NCBI RefSeq assembly: GCF_013307225.1
Contig: NZ_CP028942.1
Coordinates: forward strand, 248,001-312,000
Reading direction: 5' to 3'
Length of the DNA: 64,000 nt
Source of the DNA: Polynucleobacter tropicus
Lineage (GTDB): Bacteria > Pseudomonadota > Gammaproteobacteria > Burkholderiales > Burkholderiaceae
The notes under the pieces were generated by a model, which saw nothing but the letters and a program-made list of their open reading frames with translations, was not told where the DNA came from and did no database searches. The first letter of the stretch is position 1, and each line of letters opens with the position of its first letter. The translations under genes were made by a program, and so were the position numbers. Shown piece after piece: positions 17,078 through 27,011 of the stretch.

Positions 17078-18379
17078 TTAGTCCATAAATGGGCCCCAAG
17101 AAGGCTGGCGAACATCAGATCCTGGAATGCTTAATACTTGCTTTGAGTTGCCGTCCACTGACACCGCTGCAAGAACTCGCTTGCCACCTACTTTGGTTGA
17201 GTAAAGAACATAGCGACCATTTGCAGCAAAAGAAGGAGATTCATCGCTAGTGCCATCGGTCAGCGCCTGTGCATCACCGGTTGCTAAATTAAGAATGTAG
17301 AGGCGATACGCACCACCAACGTTAGCGATGTATGCTAAGTATTTACCATCAGGTGAGATGCGTGGTGAAGTAACAAATCCTTGTTTGAAAGTCACACGTT
17401 TAGCGCCTTCTACCTGTTCGCCATCTGCGCTCATGCGATAGATTTGAGGGCTGCCACCACGATCACTCGTGAAATAAATATAGCGGCCATCAGCAGAATA
17501 TTGTGGCTCTGTGTCGATAGTGCTGCCACGAGTTAGGCGATGTAAACCACTGCCATCGGCATTAATGCCATAGATTTGGGTGTTGCCATCTTTTGATAAT
17601 GACACAGCTAATTTTTTTCCATCTGGTGACCATGCTGGAGCGCTGTTATTCCCCTTTTGATTTGAGAGGGAAATGCGGCGACCAGTGGCTAGCTCATGAA
17701 CGTAAATTACCGGTTTGCGATCTTCAAATGAGACGTAAGCCACTTTCTTGCCATCAGGCGACCATGATGGAGAAATGATGGGTTCGCCACTATTCATGGC
17801 ATTGCGAATATTTTGCCCATCTGCATCAGAGATAACCAAACGATAGCGCTTGCCCTCTTTGATTACATAGGATAGGCGCGTAGAGAAGACGCCACGTTCG
17901 CCTAGGAGCTTGAAAATAATATCGTCAGCAATCTTGTGGGCGGCAGCACGCAAGTTATCTGCAGAAGAGTTGAGGTTTAAACCACCCAAACTTTGTGACT
18001 TGCGAATATCAAACAATTTGTAATGAATTTCAAACTGATTGCTGCTAGTCTGCACTACTGAGCCAACTACTAAAGCATCAGCACCACGCGCAGCCCAAGA
18101 TTTGTAATTTGGGGTGCCATCATCACTTTCAACGGCATTACTATTCTCAGTATTTTTGAAGTAGCCACTGCGTGCTAAATCTTGACGAATAATTTCTGTA
18201 ACGCTGGTTGGTAATTTATTCTCATCTTTAAAACGCATTACCGCGATTGGGTAGAGTGATTGACCTACGCCAGTGATTTCAATATTCATTTGCGCAAGTG
18301 CTGGATTTGCGATTGTTGCAAGAGTTCCAGTAATTACAAAAGCGCTAAACCAATATAGTTTTTTCAGTTGTTGCAACAT
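17078..18379 (-). CDS. tolB: Tol-Pal system protein TolB
   Basis: TolB is the periplasmic beta-propeller that connects TolA and Pal. The 433 residues have a signal peptide (cleavage near ALAQ, residues 27-30), an N-terminal domain of about 140 residues, then six propeller blades with repeated SPDGKKVAY, SPDGKKLAV, SADGRYIYF and SPDGKYLAY signatures. It starts three bases after tolA. A short 6-bp hairpin lies just after its stop, before pal. Confidence 0.97.
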   Translation of the reverse strand: MLQQLKKLYWFSAFVITGTLATIANPALAQMNIEITGVGQSLYPIAVMRFKDENKLPTSVTEIIRQDLARSGYFKNTENSNAVESDDGTPNYKSWAARGADALVVGSVVQTSSNQFEIHYKLFDIRKSQSLGGLNLNSSADNLRAAAHKIADDIIFKLLGERGVFSTRLSYVIKEGKRYRLVISDADGQNIRNAMNSGEPIISPSWSPDGKKVAYVSFEDRKPVIYVHELATGRRISLSNQKGNNSAPAWSPDGKKLAVSLSKDGNTQIYGINADGSGLHRLTRGSTIDTEPQYSADGRYIYFTSDRGGSPQIYRMSADGEQVEGAKRVTFKQGFVTSPRISPDGKYLAYIANVGGAYRLYILNLATGDAQALTDGTSDESPSFAANGRYVLYSTKVGGKRVLAAVSVDGNSKQVLSIPGSDVRQPSWGPFMD

Positions 18380-18382
18380 GCG

Positions 18383-19204
18383 TTAATCCTTGGGTTTGAA
18401 TGTCAACTTCACTTCACGTTGAGGAATTTTGCCATTGTCGTCTTTTGGTAAGCTCTCAGCGCGAGATAAGGCTAGTAGTACTGCACGATCCCATCCAGCA
18501 TTACCACTGGAGGTGATGACGCTGGTGCTCAAAATGGCGCCATCTGGGGCTAAGTTAACCTGAATGACCGCGGCCGGATTACCGTTCACGGACTCAGGAT
18601 TAAATACGATCAAAGGCTTCACCTTTTTAATAACCTTGTCCGTCCAGCCGGGAGGGGCATTGCCACCACCACCAACACCGCTGCCCACGGTTCCACCACT
18701 GCCTCCCTCAGCGCCAGCAGCGGCCCTTAGTTTTGCCAACTGATCAGCACGAGCTTTTTCTGCTGCAGCATTCGCTTTTGTTTCGGTAGGCGATTTTGCC
18801 TCTACTTTTTTAGCCGGCTCAACCTTTTTTGGAGGCTCTTTTTCTTTAGGTGGGGGTGGCTTGACCGCTTTTGGTTTTTCTTTAACCACTTCTTTCTTTG
18901 GGGGCTCTTTTTCTACCTTCTTTTTCTTGAGGGCAATATCAGCAGCCTCTTCTTTGACTGCTGTTTTGACTTCAGGTTCTGGTGGTGTTTCAACTTGTGG
19001 CGTGGAGTCCCAAAGTTCTACTTCTACTCCTGAAGGGGTGCTGTTATTCCAGCTAATACCAATGACTAAAAAAGCCAGTAGACCCAAGTGCGCAATTAGT
19101 GAAAATGTAAATGCGCGTTTAGTACTTTCTTCTTTGGTGAATTTAGTGTTTCGCCCCCGCTTAAAAGGGGATATTGGGTTTTGAAAAGAGGCTGCGCTAT
19201 TCAT
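18383..19204 (-). CDS. tolA: Tol-Pal energy transducer TolA
   Basis: TolA spans the periplasm and transmits proton-motive force from TolQR to TolB-Pal. A single membrane helix lies at about residues 31-51, followed by a long Lys/Pro/Glu-rich region with PPKKE-type repeats and an Ala-rich stretch. A short Gly-rich linker and a TonB/TolA-like C-terminal domain (about residues 195-273, ending REVKLTFKPKD) follow. At 273 residues it is shorter than the E. coli protein but usual for this group. Confidence 0.94.
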   Translation of the reverse strand: MNSAASFQNPISPFKRGRNTKFTKEESTKRAFTFSLIAHLGLLAFLVIGISWNNSTPSGVEVELWDSTPQVETPPEPEVKTAVKEEAADIALKKKKVEKEPPKKEVVKEKPKAVKPPPPKEKEPPKKVEPAKKVEAKSPTETKANAAAEKARADQLAKLRAAAGAEGGSGGTVGSGVGGGGNAPPGWTDKVIKKVKPLIVFNPESVNGNPAAVIQVNLAPDGAILSTSVITSSGNAGWDRAVLLALSRAESLPKDDNGKIPQREVKLTFKPKD

Positions 19205-19236
19205 GAATTAGCAGAAAGAATATTCACTCTTATTTC

Positions 19237-19656
19237 TTATTGACTCTTAACTGCAAGGCCTACGCGTTTAACACCATTCTCTTTGAGCTTGGACATTACG
19301 TTCATGACCGTTTCATATTTAATTGATTTGTCAGCGGCCAGCACTACTGGTTGATCGGCTGACTTTTCTGCTTGTGTTCTAGCAAAGGCTCCAAGCTCAA
19401 ATGGCGTCAGTGTTTGTACGGGCTCACCATCTTTGCGAACAATGACATTTTCGTTGGCATCAATAGTGAGAAACACTGGCGGCAAGGACTGAACCTTCGC
19501 GCCGCCAACAGTTGGTAGGTTAACAACGCCAGGATTGACCATAGGCGCAGTGACCATAAAGATCACCAATAAAACCAACATCACGTCGATATAAGGAACG
19601 ACATTAATGTCGGCTTTAGCGCGACGTTTTGTTTTTCTCAATGAAGATGCGGCCAT
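19237..19656 (-). CDS. tolR: Tol-Pal proton-channel subunit TolR
   Basis: An ExbD/TolR-family protein of 139 residues. The single membrane helix (about residues 19-42) begins with DINVVPYIDVMLVLLVIFMV, which includes the conserved Asp24 needed for proton use. A periplasmic domain with LAADKSIKYETVMNVM follows. It lies between tolQ (27 bases upstream) and tolA, which separates it from the second ExbD paralogue at 25921. Confidence 0.96.
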   Translation of the reverse strand: MAASSLRKTKRRAKADINVVPYIDVMLVLLVIFMVTAPMVNPGVVNLPTVGGAKVQSLPPVFLTIDANENVIVRKDGEPVQTLTPFELGAFARTQAEKSADQPVVLAADKSIKYETVMNVMSKLKENGVKRVGLAVKSQ

Positions 19657-19683
19657 GAAAGATTTATCTCTCTAGAAAATCGA

Positions 19684-20340
19684 TTAGCGTCCAGCACCTT
19701 GGCGCTGCAAGATGTTGGTGAATTCTTCAATAAATGTTTCAAAACGAATGGCTAAGCGATCTACATCGGTAGCAGCACGGTTATAGGCAACCACTGCCGG
19801 GATCGCCGCAAACAAACCAATCGCAGTTGCAATCAAAGCTTCAGCGATGCCAGGCGCAACAGCAGACAGAGTTGCATTTTGTACATTGGCCAGCCCTCTG
19901 AAGGAATGCATGATTCCCCAAACTGTTCCAAATAAACCGATGTAAGGCGAAACAGAACCCACAGAGGCCAAGAAAGGGAGGTTTGCTTCAAGGGCATCCA
20001 TCTCGCGCTGATAAGTTGCTTTCATAGCACGACGAGCTGCATCAATCTCTCGAACTTTCATGAACTCTTGCATACCTGCTTCGAAGATGTGTTCTAGAAC
20101 GGCATCGCTACGGGTATTGCGTTGAGCCGCCTCGAGAAGGGTATTTAGATCCCCACCAGACCAAAAATCACGCTCAAAACGCTCTGTATCTTGGCGAACG
20201 CCGCGCAAAATCGCCGTTTTCTTAAAAATAATGGTCCAGGAGGCGATGGACATGCCCAGTAATAACAACATTACCAACTGTACTAATAGGCTGGCATTAA
20301 GGACTAGGGACAGGAATGAGAGGTCTTGTGTAGTGGTCAT
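19684..20340 (-). CDS. tolQ: Tol-Pal proton-channel subunit TolQ
   Basis: The 218-residue inner-membrane protein has the MotA/TolQ/ExbB layout: an N-terminal helix (about 14-36), a cytoplasmic stretch, then two helices. The conserved VSPYIGLFGTVWGIMHSF and EALIATAIGLFAAIPAVVAYN segments are present. It is the first gene of tolQRAB-pal-cpoB and is divergent from glyA with an 82-base gap that must hold both promoters. No ybgC thioesterase precedes it. Confidence 0.97.
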   Translation of the reverse strand: MTTTQDLSFLSLVLNASLLVQLVMLLLLGMSIASWTIIFKKTAILRGVRQDTERFERDFWSGGDLNTLLEAAQRNTRSDAVLEHIFEAGMQEFMKVREIDAARRAMKATYQREMDALEANLPFLASVGSVSPYIGLFGTVWGIMHSFRGLANVQNATLSAVAPGIAEALIATAIGLFAAIPAVVAYNRAATDVDRLAIRFETFIEEFTNILQRQGAGR

Positions 20341-20422
20341 GGTGGATTTTGTATGATGTAGGTTAATTTTACTAACTTAATGAAGCATTCCAACGCATTC
20401 TTACCTTGCCAGGATTATTACC

Positions 20423-21667
20423 ATGTTTGACCGCCAAAACACCTTAGCCAAAGTTGATCCTCAGCTCTGGGAGGCCATCCAGAACGAAAACAAGCGTCAG
20501 GAAGACCATATTGAGCTGATCGCCTCTGAGAACTACACTTCGCCAGCGGTAATGGCGGCTCAGGGTTCCCAGTTGACCAATAAGTATGCTGAAGGTTATC
20601 CAGGTAAGCGTTATTACGGTGGTTGCGAATTTGTTGATGTGGCAGAGCAATTAGCAATTGATCGTGTTAAAGCATTGTTTGGTGCAGAAGCAGCAAACGT
20701 GCAACCGCATTGCGGCGCCTCTGCGAACCAAGCCGTTTTCTTGGCATTCTTAAAGCCTGGTGACACATTTATGGGTATGAGTTTGGCTGAAGGTGGTCAC
20801 TTGACTCACGGTATGGCTCTCAACATGAGCGGTAAGTGGTTTAACCCAATCGCTTACGGTTTAGATAAAAATGAAGAAATCGATTACGAGCAAATGGAAA
20901 GGCTGGCTCGAGAGCACAAGCCTAAATTAATCATTGCTGGCGCTTCTGCCTACTCCAAGAAAATTGATTTTGAGCGTATTGGAAAGTTAGCTAAAGAAGT
21001 GGGCGCGATTTTCATGGTGGACATGGCGCACTATGCTGGCCTCGTTGCTGCAGGTGTTTATCCAAACCCGGTGCCGCATGCTGATATTGTGACCTCTACA
21101 ACCCACAAGAGCTTGCGTGGGCCCCGTGGCGGCATCATCTTGATGAAGGCAGAGCACGAGAAAGCGATTAATTCAGCGGTATTTCCTGGATTGCAAGGTG
21201 GCCCATTGATGCATGTGATCGCAGCTAAAGCAGTTGCGTTCAAAGAGGCTGCAGACCCAGGGTTTAAGGATTATCAAAAACAGGTTGTGGCAAACGCCAA
21301 GGCTTTAGCTGAGACATTAATTGCTCGTGGCTTACGCATTGTTTCTGGAGGCACTGATTCGCATGTAATGTTGGTCGATCTGCGCGCCAAGAAAATGACT
21401 GGTAAAGAAGCTGAGCGTGTTTTAGGTGAGGCGCATATCACTTGTAATAAAAACGGCATCCCCAATGATCCAGAAAAACCAATGGTGACTAGTGGTATCC
21501 GTTTAGGTTCACCAGCAATGACAACGCGCGGCTTTAAAGAAGCTGAAGCAAGACAAGTGGGTAACTTTATTGCTGATGTTTTGGATAATCCAAACGATCC
21601 AGAAAATATTGCTATGGTACGCGCTCAAGTTGCTGAGTTAACTAAGCGTTTCCCAGTCTACGGTTAA
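20423..21667 (+). CDS. glyA: Serine hydroxymethyltransferase
   Basis: GlyA interconverts serine and glycine with tetrahydrofolate and is a main source of one-carbon units. The 414 residues include the [11 protein letters not shown] motif, the HLTHG stretch and the pyridoxal phosphate lysine in [12 protein letters not shown] (Lys near residue 229). An AGGA box precedes the ATG. nrdR follows 44 bases downstream in the same direction, a common betaproteobacterial pairing. Confidence 0.98.
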   Translation: MFDRQNTLAKVDPQLWEAIQNENKRQEDHIELIASENYTSPAVMAAQGSQLTNKYAEGYPGKRYYGGCEFVDVAEQLAIDRVKALFGAEAANVQPHCGASANQAVFLAFLKPGDTFMGMSLAEGGHLTHGMALNMSGKWFNPIAYGLDKNEEIDYEQMERLAREHKPKLIIAGASAYSKKIDFERIGKLAKEVGAIFMVDMAHYAGLVAAGVYPNPVPHADIVTSTTHKSLRGPRGGIILMKAEHEKAINSAVFPGLQGGPLMHVIAAKAVAFKEAADPGFKDYQKQVVANAKALAETLIARGLRIVSGGTDSHVMLVDLRAKKMTGKEAERVLGEAHITCNKNGIPNDPEKPMVTSGIRLGSPAMTTRGFKEAEARQVGNFIADVLDNPNDPENIAMVRAQVAELTKRFPVYG

Positions 21668-21711
21668 GCTAGTCAAAAATAGCTAAAGAAAAAAAGAAAA
21701 GAAAGTAAACC

Positions 21712-22158
21712 TTGCGCTGCCCTTTTTGCCATAACGACGATACTCAGGTTCTAGATACCCGAGTCTCTGATGAGGGCGACACAATTCGTCGTCGTCGTCG
21801 TTGTGCAAAATGTGACAAGCGTTTTACAACGTACGAGCGTGTTGAGCTAGTTCTGCCTGCGATTGTCAAAAAGAATGGCAGTCGCGTCGAGTACAGTCAT
21901 GACAAGCTGGCCAGTTCATTAAAGTTAGCATTGAGAAAGCGTCCGGTTTCATCGGATTCTGTCGATGAATCCATCGGGCGAATCGAAGAAAAGTTACTTA
22001 GTCTTGGCGAAAAAGAGATTCCAAGCGAGCGCGTAGGCGAGTTGGTAATGCGCGAACTCAAACGACTCGATAAAGTCGCCTACATACGCTTTGCTTCTGT
22101 CTACCGAAGCTTTGCGGATATTGAGTCTTTTGAGAGTGCTCTCAAAGAGTTAAAGTAA
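21712..22158 (+). CDS. nrdR: Transcriptional repressor NrdR, TTG start
   Basis: NrdR represses ribonucleotide reductase genes in response to ATP/dATP. The 148 residues have an N-terminal zinc ribbon (Cys3, Cys6, Cys31, Cys34) with the basic RRRRR stretch, then an ATP-cone domain ([15 protein letters not shown] onward) and the RFASVYRSF signature. The family always begins M-R-C-P-F, which fixes the start at a TTG codon. The upstream sequence is purine-rich with only a weak ribosome binding site. Confidence 0.97.
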   Translation: MRCPFCHNDDTQVLDTRVSDEGDTIRRRRRCAKCDKRFTTYERVELVLPAIVKKNGSRVEYSHDKLASSLKLALRKRPVSSDSVDESIGRIEEKLLSLGEKEIPSERVGELVMRELKRLDKVAYIRFASVYRSFADIESFESALKELK

Positions 22159-22161
22159 GCC

Positions 22162-22229
22162 TCGATTTATAAGAGCCTTATACAAGGTTATGTTTTTATA
22201 CTACCTCATCTAAGGTACTTATAAATCGA
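22162..22229. repeat. Spaced 12-bp inverted repeat at the end of the second toxin-antitoxin module
   Basis: TCGATTTATAAG at 22162-22173 is repeated inverted and without mismatch at 22218-22229, with 44 bases between. It fills the space between the nrdR stop and the convergent antitoxin stop at 22230. No T run makes it a clear terminator. Confidence 0.5.
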
Positions 22230-22547
22230 CTACAAAATAACTTCCAGTCCTTTCTTTTCGATTAGAGATAAGAGTTTTAACGATGGCCCACTTGGCTTTT
22301 TATCACCAGCCTCCCATTTCTGAATTGTTGATAGACTGGTGTTGATTGCTAAGGCAAAGACAGCCTGACTCAAATGGGTTTTACTCCTTAGTTGCTTGAT
22401 GCGCTTGGCCGTCATTGGTTTTACCTCTAGGTGCCGCAAAGCTTCAAATTCTTCCATACTCTTTTTTGTGATGACACCTGCTTTATGAAGGCCCTTTACG
22501 GTATCTGTCATCTCTTCAATAATTCGACTTTTTGTTTTATTTAACAT
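22230..22547 (-). CDS. HigA-like antitoxin with XRE helix-turn-helix
   Basis: The 105-residue protein has an N-terminal helical part (GLHKAGVITKKSMEEFEAL) and a C-terminal helix-turn-helix. The latter includes KRIKQLRSKTHLSQAVFALAI and STIQKWEAGDKKPSGPSLKLL, the pattern of HigA-2/NadS-type antitoxins. It follows its toxin with an 11-base overlap, so toxin-first order holds here also. It probably represses the pair through the short palindrome upstream of the toxin (22937-22951). Confidence 0.88.
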   Translation of the reverse strand: MLNKTKSRIIEEMTDTVKGLHKAGVITKKSMEEFEALRHLEVKPMTAKRIKQLRSKTHLSQAVFALAINTSLSTIQKWEAGDKKPSGPSLKLLSLIEKKGLEVIL

Positions 22548-22923
22548 TATTTATTAGCTCCTTTAGTTCTCCAGCAAGGATTGCTTCTTCAATATCTTTA
22601 TCAGTGAGGTGTAGCAGCCTACCCGCTGCGCCTTGTAAATGAACCAATTCATCATCGCTAATATTGTCTTTTTCATTTTTTGCGAAGCCAAAAAGAAAAA
22701 ACCATTTCTTAGAAATCTTGCCAGCAAGCAATGTTCTGACGCCAGATCTTTTACCCATCCCTGATAGGGCAATTCTTTTCTTAAAAACATTGCCCCCAAG
22801 ATCTGCGTCAACAAGACCAGCCTCGATTTCCGCAACCGCGAATAGTAGTTCTTGATCTTGTAAGCCTACTTTTCTCATCCATTTATTAAAGGTTTTGGTC
22901 TTGAAGGTACGTTTTTTGGCCAT
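22537..22923 (-). CDS. RelE/HigB-like type II toxin
   Basis: A 128-residue basic protein starting KKRTFKTKTFNKW, with the core GNVFKKRIALSGMGKRSGVRTLLAG and KKWFFLFGFAKNEKDNIS. This is the pattern of the RelE-like toxins that pair with XRE antitoxins, different in sequence from the HigB at 14276. Function as a ribosome-dependent RNase is inferred from family. The module sits between nrdR and adk, two housekeeping genes, and may be a recent insertion. Confidence 0.85.
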   Translation of the reverse strand: MAKKRTFKTKTFNKWMRKVGLQDQELLFAVAEIEAGLVDADLGGNVFKKRIALSGMGKRSGVRTLLAGKISKKWFFLFGFAKNEKDNISDDELVHLQGAAGRLLHLTDKDIEEAILAGELKELINNVK

Positions 22924-22936
22924 AAAAAACTATACC

Positions 22937-22951
22937 ACTAAGTACATTAGT
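22937..22951. promoter_or_regulatory. Short palindrome upstream of the second toxin gene
   Basis: ACTAA and TTAGT flank a 5-base GTACA centre, 14 to 28 bases before the toxin start at 22923 on the minus strand. It is a candidate operator for the HigA-like antitoxin. Confidence 0.4.
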
Positions 22952-22981
22952 TAAATAATACCCCTTTTCCTGACAAAGAAA

Positions 22982-23005
22982 AAGGGGCTGCAAAAGCAGC
23001 CCCTT
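22982..23005 (-). terminator. Rho-independent terminator after adk
   Basis: A perfect 10-bp stem (AAGGGGCTGC with GCAGCCCCTT) closes on a 4-base loop and is followed on the minus strand by TTTTTCTTT. It begins 20 bases past the adk stop and separates adk from the toxin-antitoxin pair. Confidence 0.92.
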
Positions 23006-23024
23006 GAATTAATGAATATGTGAG

Positions 23025-23726
<702 letters not shown>

Positions 23727-23778
23727 TTAGTCGGAAATCAGCATGTCAACAGACTAGGATTATCCCCGAGAACCCGTT

Positions 23779-24537
23779 TTAAGTCGTTTTAAACAGGGAT
23801 CTCACTCTTTCTAGGTCTTCTGAGGTGTCTACCCCAGCAGGAGGAGTCTCTTTTGCAACATGCACGGCTATGCGATAGCCATTCCAGAGGGCGCGTAATT
23901 GCTCAAGAGCCTCAGCTTGTTCTGGTGGTGCTGGTTCTAAACGGGTATAGGCTTGGAGAAAATCAGCCCGATACGCATAGATGCCTAGGTGCCGTAAATG
24001 AGTGATATTTTTTGCTAATTCTGTATCCCGGGTAAAAGGGATCGTTGCTCTTGAAAAATACAAGGCCTCACTATTGCGATTGAGAACAACCTTAACGACA
24101 TTTGGATTTTGAATTTCAGCGTCATCACTAATTGGCACTGCAACAGTGGAGATTGCGCATTCATGATGATCAGCGAGAGTTTGAGCAACTTGATTAATAA
24201 GTTCTGGTGGAATGAGTGGTTCATCACCTTGTACATTAACTACCAAAGCATTGCTTGGTAGTTTTAACAGTTGTGCAACTTCAGCAAGTCGATCTGTGCC
24301 TGTGGAGTGATCGGGGCTGGTAAGTAAACACTCAATGCGATATTCATCACACGCTGCTTGTATTTCAGCAGAATCGGTTGCTACCACAACACTTTGCGCC
24401 AATGATTTTTTGGCTTGCTCAGCTACACGAACCACCATTGGTTTTCCGCCAATATCAGCTAAAGGTTTTCTTGGTAGGCGTGTTGAGCCTAATCGTGCCG
24501 GTATGACTACAAGAAATTCAGGATGGTTCGTTGACAT
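23779..24537 (-). CDS. kdsB: 3-deoxy-manno-octulosonate cytidylyltransferase
   Basis: KdsB activates Kdo as CMP-Kdo for lipopolysaccharide inner core synthesis. The 252 residues start with VVIPARLGSTRLPRKPL (residues 10-26), followed by VNVQGDEPLI and LRHLGIYAYRADFL, both conserved in the family. It is adjacent to lpxK and the Trm112-like gene, the normal order. Its product prepares the acceptor region that WaaC (1727) extends. Confidence 0.97.
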   Translation of the reverse strand: MSTNHPEFLVVIPARLGSTRLPRKPLADIGGKPMVVRVAEQAKKSLAQSVVVATDSAEIQAACDEYRIECLLTSPDHSTGTDRLAEVAQLLKLPSNALVVNVQGDEPLIPPELINQVAQTLADHHECAISTVAVPISDDAEIQNPNVVKVVLNRNSEALYFSRATIPFTRDTELAKNITHLRHLGIYAYRADFLQAYTRLEPAPPEQAEALEQLRALWNGYRIAVHVAKETPPAGVDTSEDLERVRSLFKTT

Positions 24538-24557
24538 AAATTGATTGTGTCAATACC

Positions 24558-24737
24558 TCAGAGGATCTCGTCGGCGCTCAGGCTGCGCGCTTCTTCGACG
24601 AGCATGACAGGCACATCGTCTCGAATCGGGTAAGCCAAGCGATCTGCCTTGCAGATGAGTTCATGTGTATCTGAATTTAAGTGCAGCTGACTTTTGCACA
24701 AGGGGCAAACCAAAATATCAAGTAAGCGCTTGTCCAT
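24558..24737 (-). CDS. Trm112 / UPF0434 family protein, 59 residues
   Basis: A short gene read from ATG 24737 to TGA 24558. The product starts [16 protein letters not shown], has [20 protein letters not shown], and ends with an acidic tail. This is the YcaR/UPF0434 pattern, with a C-x-x-C pair (Cys11, Cys14) and a third cysteine at residue 33. Eukaryotic and archaeal Trm112 is a methyltransferase activator; the bacterial role is not settled. It lies between lpxK and kdsB, its usual place. Confidence 0.93.
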   Translation of the reverse strand: MDKRLLDILVCPLCKSQLHLNSDTHELICKADRLAYPIRDDVPVMLVEEARSLSADEIL

Positions 24738-24816
24738 AAATTGTTAATAGTTAATAAATAAGAAGATTGTTTGTAAGAGTGTATCGGTATCTAGTGGCAC
24801 TATCAAATTTCAGGCA

Positions 24817-25902
24817 TTACAGGGTGTAGCGCCTTGGATCAGGCCTATGTAAGATGGATTGCATCCAATCCATCAGAGAGTCTGGCAGGTGTAATGAGAG
24901 GGGTACAACCCAAATACGATCGTCATGAATATTGGTGCATTTCACTGCATCTTTTTCGGTAATCAAAATGCAATCAGCCTTAATGCCTTTGAAGAATTCT
25001 GGGGTGTAGCCAAAATGGTCGGGCAATGGGAATTGTTTGCCGGTAATACCAAGCTTGACTAAATCATCAAAAAAACGTTTTGGATTGCCAAGACCAGCAA
25101 CCATTGCAATATTCTTGGGTAAAAAACGCTCCGCAATTTGTTTGGTCGATTGAGTGTTTGCAGGATTGTTTAGTTGGTATGGTGTGCCGAGCTGACTTAC
25201 CAGGTTGAAGGCGCGTCTACCTTGAAAGTGCTCATATTTAATTTCACCACTTAATTGCTCAGTGAGGTTCGTTTGTAGTGTTGCATCGCGTTCACGTGAG
25301 GCGGGTTCACGTAGTGGGCCGGCGGGCAGTAGAAAGCGATTGCCTTCACCGCGGTTGTCACGCACCACGAACTCAATATCACGACCGCCCTCTCGTGCAG
25401 GCCATCGCACAAGACCGCGATGCTGCAAACCATCATCGCTGATGATGACATTCACATCTGGGGATGCTTTGAGAAGTGCCGTGATGCTTTCTCTGCGGTT
25501 TTGAAATACCCAAATCGGAAACTGGTCATGGGTACGTTTCGCAATCAATACAGGTTCATCGCCAGCGATGCTTGGATCAGAGGAGCTCTTTACTTGCAAA
25601 GGCAATTTTTGAGTTGATGAGCCATATCCCCTGCTAATAATCGCAGGCTTCCAACCCAATTGACTGAGGCGATCTGCTAAGGCAATTACGATTGGAGTTT
25701 TACCAGTGCCACCTACTCGAATATTACCCACAATGATGATTGGCACAGGGGCAGGCTTGGGGCGTGCGATATCTAGGTCAAAGAAAATTTTTCGGATGCG
25801 TAAGATGCAGCCATATAAATATGCCAGCGGCCAAAGTAGCAAACTAGTGGGACCGCGTCTTTCCCAAAACCGAGGTGCATTTCTAAAGATCGATAAAGCC
25901 AT
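24817..25902 (-). CDS. lpxK: Tetraacyldisaccharide 4'-kinase
   Basis: LpxK phosphorylates the lipid A precursor at the 4' position at the inner membrane. The 361 residues have an N-terminal hydrophobic stretch (about 20-33), the P-loop VGNIRVGGTGKTP (58-70), the ISRGYGS motif, DDGLQHRGL, and the LITEKDAVKC segment. It lies 18 bases after exbD. The stop is followed by about 80 bases with no gene before the Trm112-like ORF. Confidence 0.96.
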   Translation of the reverse strand: MALSIFRNAPRFWERRGPTSLLLWPLAYLYGCILRIRKIFFDLDIARPKPAPVPIIIVGNIRVGGTGKTPIVIALADRLSQLGWKPAIISRGYGSSTQKLPLQVKSSSDPSIAGDEPVLIAKRTHDQFPIWVFQNRRESITALLKASPDVNVIISDDGLQHRGLVRWPAREGGRDIEFVVRDNRGEGNRFLLPAGPLREPASRERDATLQTNLTEQLSGEIKYEHFQGRRAFNLVSQLGTPYQLNNPANTQSTKQIAERFLPKNIAMVAGLGNPKRFFDDLVKLGITGKQFPLPDHFGYTPEFFKGIKADCILITEKDAVKCTNIHDDRIWVVPLSLHLPDSLMDWMQSILHRPDPRRYTL

Positions 25903-25920
25903 GATGATCAGATTGTCGCT

Positions 25921-26370
25921 TTACTTTTTGGTTTGACTGCTAAAGACAATATTGCTCAGGTTCGCATCACGCGCAGCCTCTAGAGCGGTCATTACTGATT
26001 GGTGCGGTGCTTTGGCGTCAGCATCAATATTTACTTGGGGATTTGCGCTGGCATTGGTATTCAGTTGCGTAAGAGCGTTACTTAGTTGTGAAAAATCCGT
26101 AACCTTGCCGTTGATGGCAAAACGCCCATCGCGACTGACGGCAATATGGATTTGTTTGCTCTCAGCTTGAGCCTCACTACCATTAGCGCTCGGTAAGGTG
26201 ATGGCCAATTCTTGATAGCGAGTAAATGTGGTTGAAATCATTAAAAAGATTAATACCACCAGCAATACATCAATAAATGGAATGAGATTAATTTCTGGCT
26301 CGGGAGAGGCCGATGTTCTACCTAAAGAAAAAGTTTTTCTTTCTTCAAAAGAGTGATCGAGCCAACCCAT
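25921..26370 (-). CDS. exbD: ExbD/TolR-family biopolymer transport protein
   Basis: The 149-residue protein has one membrane helix beginning INLIPFIDVLLVVLIFLMI (about 29-47), with the conserved aspartate, and a periplasmic ExbD domain ending LSNIVFSSQTKK. It overlaps the exbB-like stop by one base. Together they form an ion-driven motor pair distinct from TolQR at 19237-20340. No tonB gene is adjacent, so the energised partner is unknown. In related genomes this pair precedes lpxK. Confidence 0.9.
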   Translation of the reverse strand: MGWLDHSFEERKTFSLGRTSASPEPEINLIPFIDVLLVVLIFLMISTTFTRYQELAITLPSANGSEAQAESKQIHIAVSRDGRFAINGKVTDFSQLSNALTQLNTNASANPQVNIDADAKAPHQSVMTALEAARDANLSNIVFSSQTKK

Positions 26371-27011
26371 TAGACAGCTTCAGTTGGAAAAAGTTTTTTG
26401 AACAACTGACGCGTAAATTCTTCGCATTCGCGTTGTCGTTGATTAGCCATTGCACGCAATCCACGCCATGCAGCTAGTGCGGGAATGGCAATTAATAAAC
26501 CAAACGCAGTGTTGTAGAGTGCCACCGAAATGCCATGGGCTAACTGTTGAGGGCTGCCTGCACCATTAATGGCGCCCTGACTTCCAAAGATTTCGATCAT
26601 ACCCACTACAGTTCCAAATAAACCTAGCAGAGGAGCAATGGTGGCAATAGTGGCTAGAGCGCCAAGATAGCGATCAAGCTTAAGCCAAGTCGACTGAGCA
26701 ACTACTTGTAGTTCTTCTAGCGCAACTTCAGTATTGCTACCAGCAATTTTTTCTTTCAGTACGCAGGTGAGCAACGGGCTTGCTGGTGACTGAATGATCA
26801 AATTCTCTAAATGGGTGTTGACCAGCCTTTGGTTGGGGGATTGATTGGCCAACTGATTTGCTGTGCCAAATACGGATTCCAGCAGGTCCTTAGGGAAAAT
26901 ATGCGTAAATCGTAAATACCAGCAGCGTTCAATCGCAATTGCTAGGCCGATAATAGAAATAATAAGTAGGGGCCAAATAGGCCAGCCAGCAGATAGTAAG
27001 ATGGAGTACAT
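26370..27011 (-). CDS. exbB: ExbB/TolQ-family proton channel protein
   Basis: The 213 residues include an N-terminal helix (about 11-27), a cytoplasmic loop, and two more helices with LATIATIAPLLGLFGTVVGMIEIF and ISVALYNTAFGLLIAIPALAAW. These are the MotA/TolQ/ExbB hallmarks. It starts the minus-strand operon exbB-exbD-lpxK-Trm112-kdsB-adk. Its upstream region is shared with xseA and contains several DnaA-box-like sequences. Confidence 0.92.
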   Translation of the reverse strand: MYSILLSAGWPIWPLLIISIIGLAIAIERCWYLRFTHIFPKDLLESVFGTANQLANQSPNQRLVNTHLENLIIQSPASPLLTCVLKEKIAGSNTEVALEELQVVAQSTWLKLDRYLGALATIATIAPLLGLFGTVVGMIEIFGSQGAINGAGSPQQLAHGISVALYNTAFGLLIAIPALAAWRGLRAMANQRQRECEEFTRQLFKKLFPTEAV

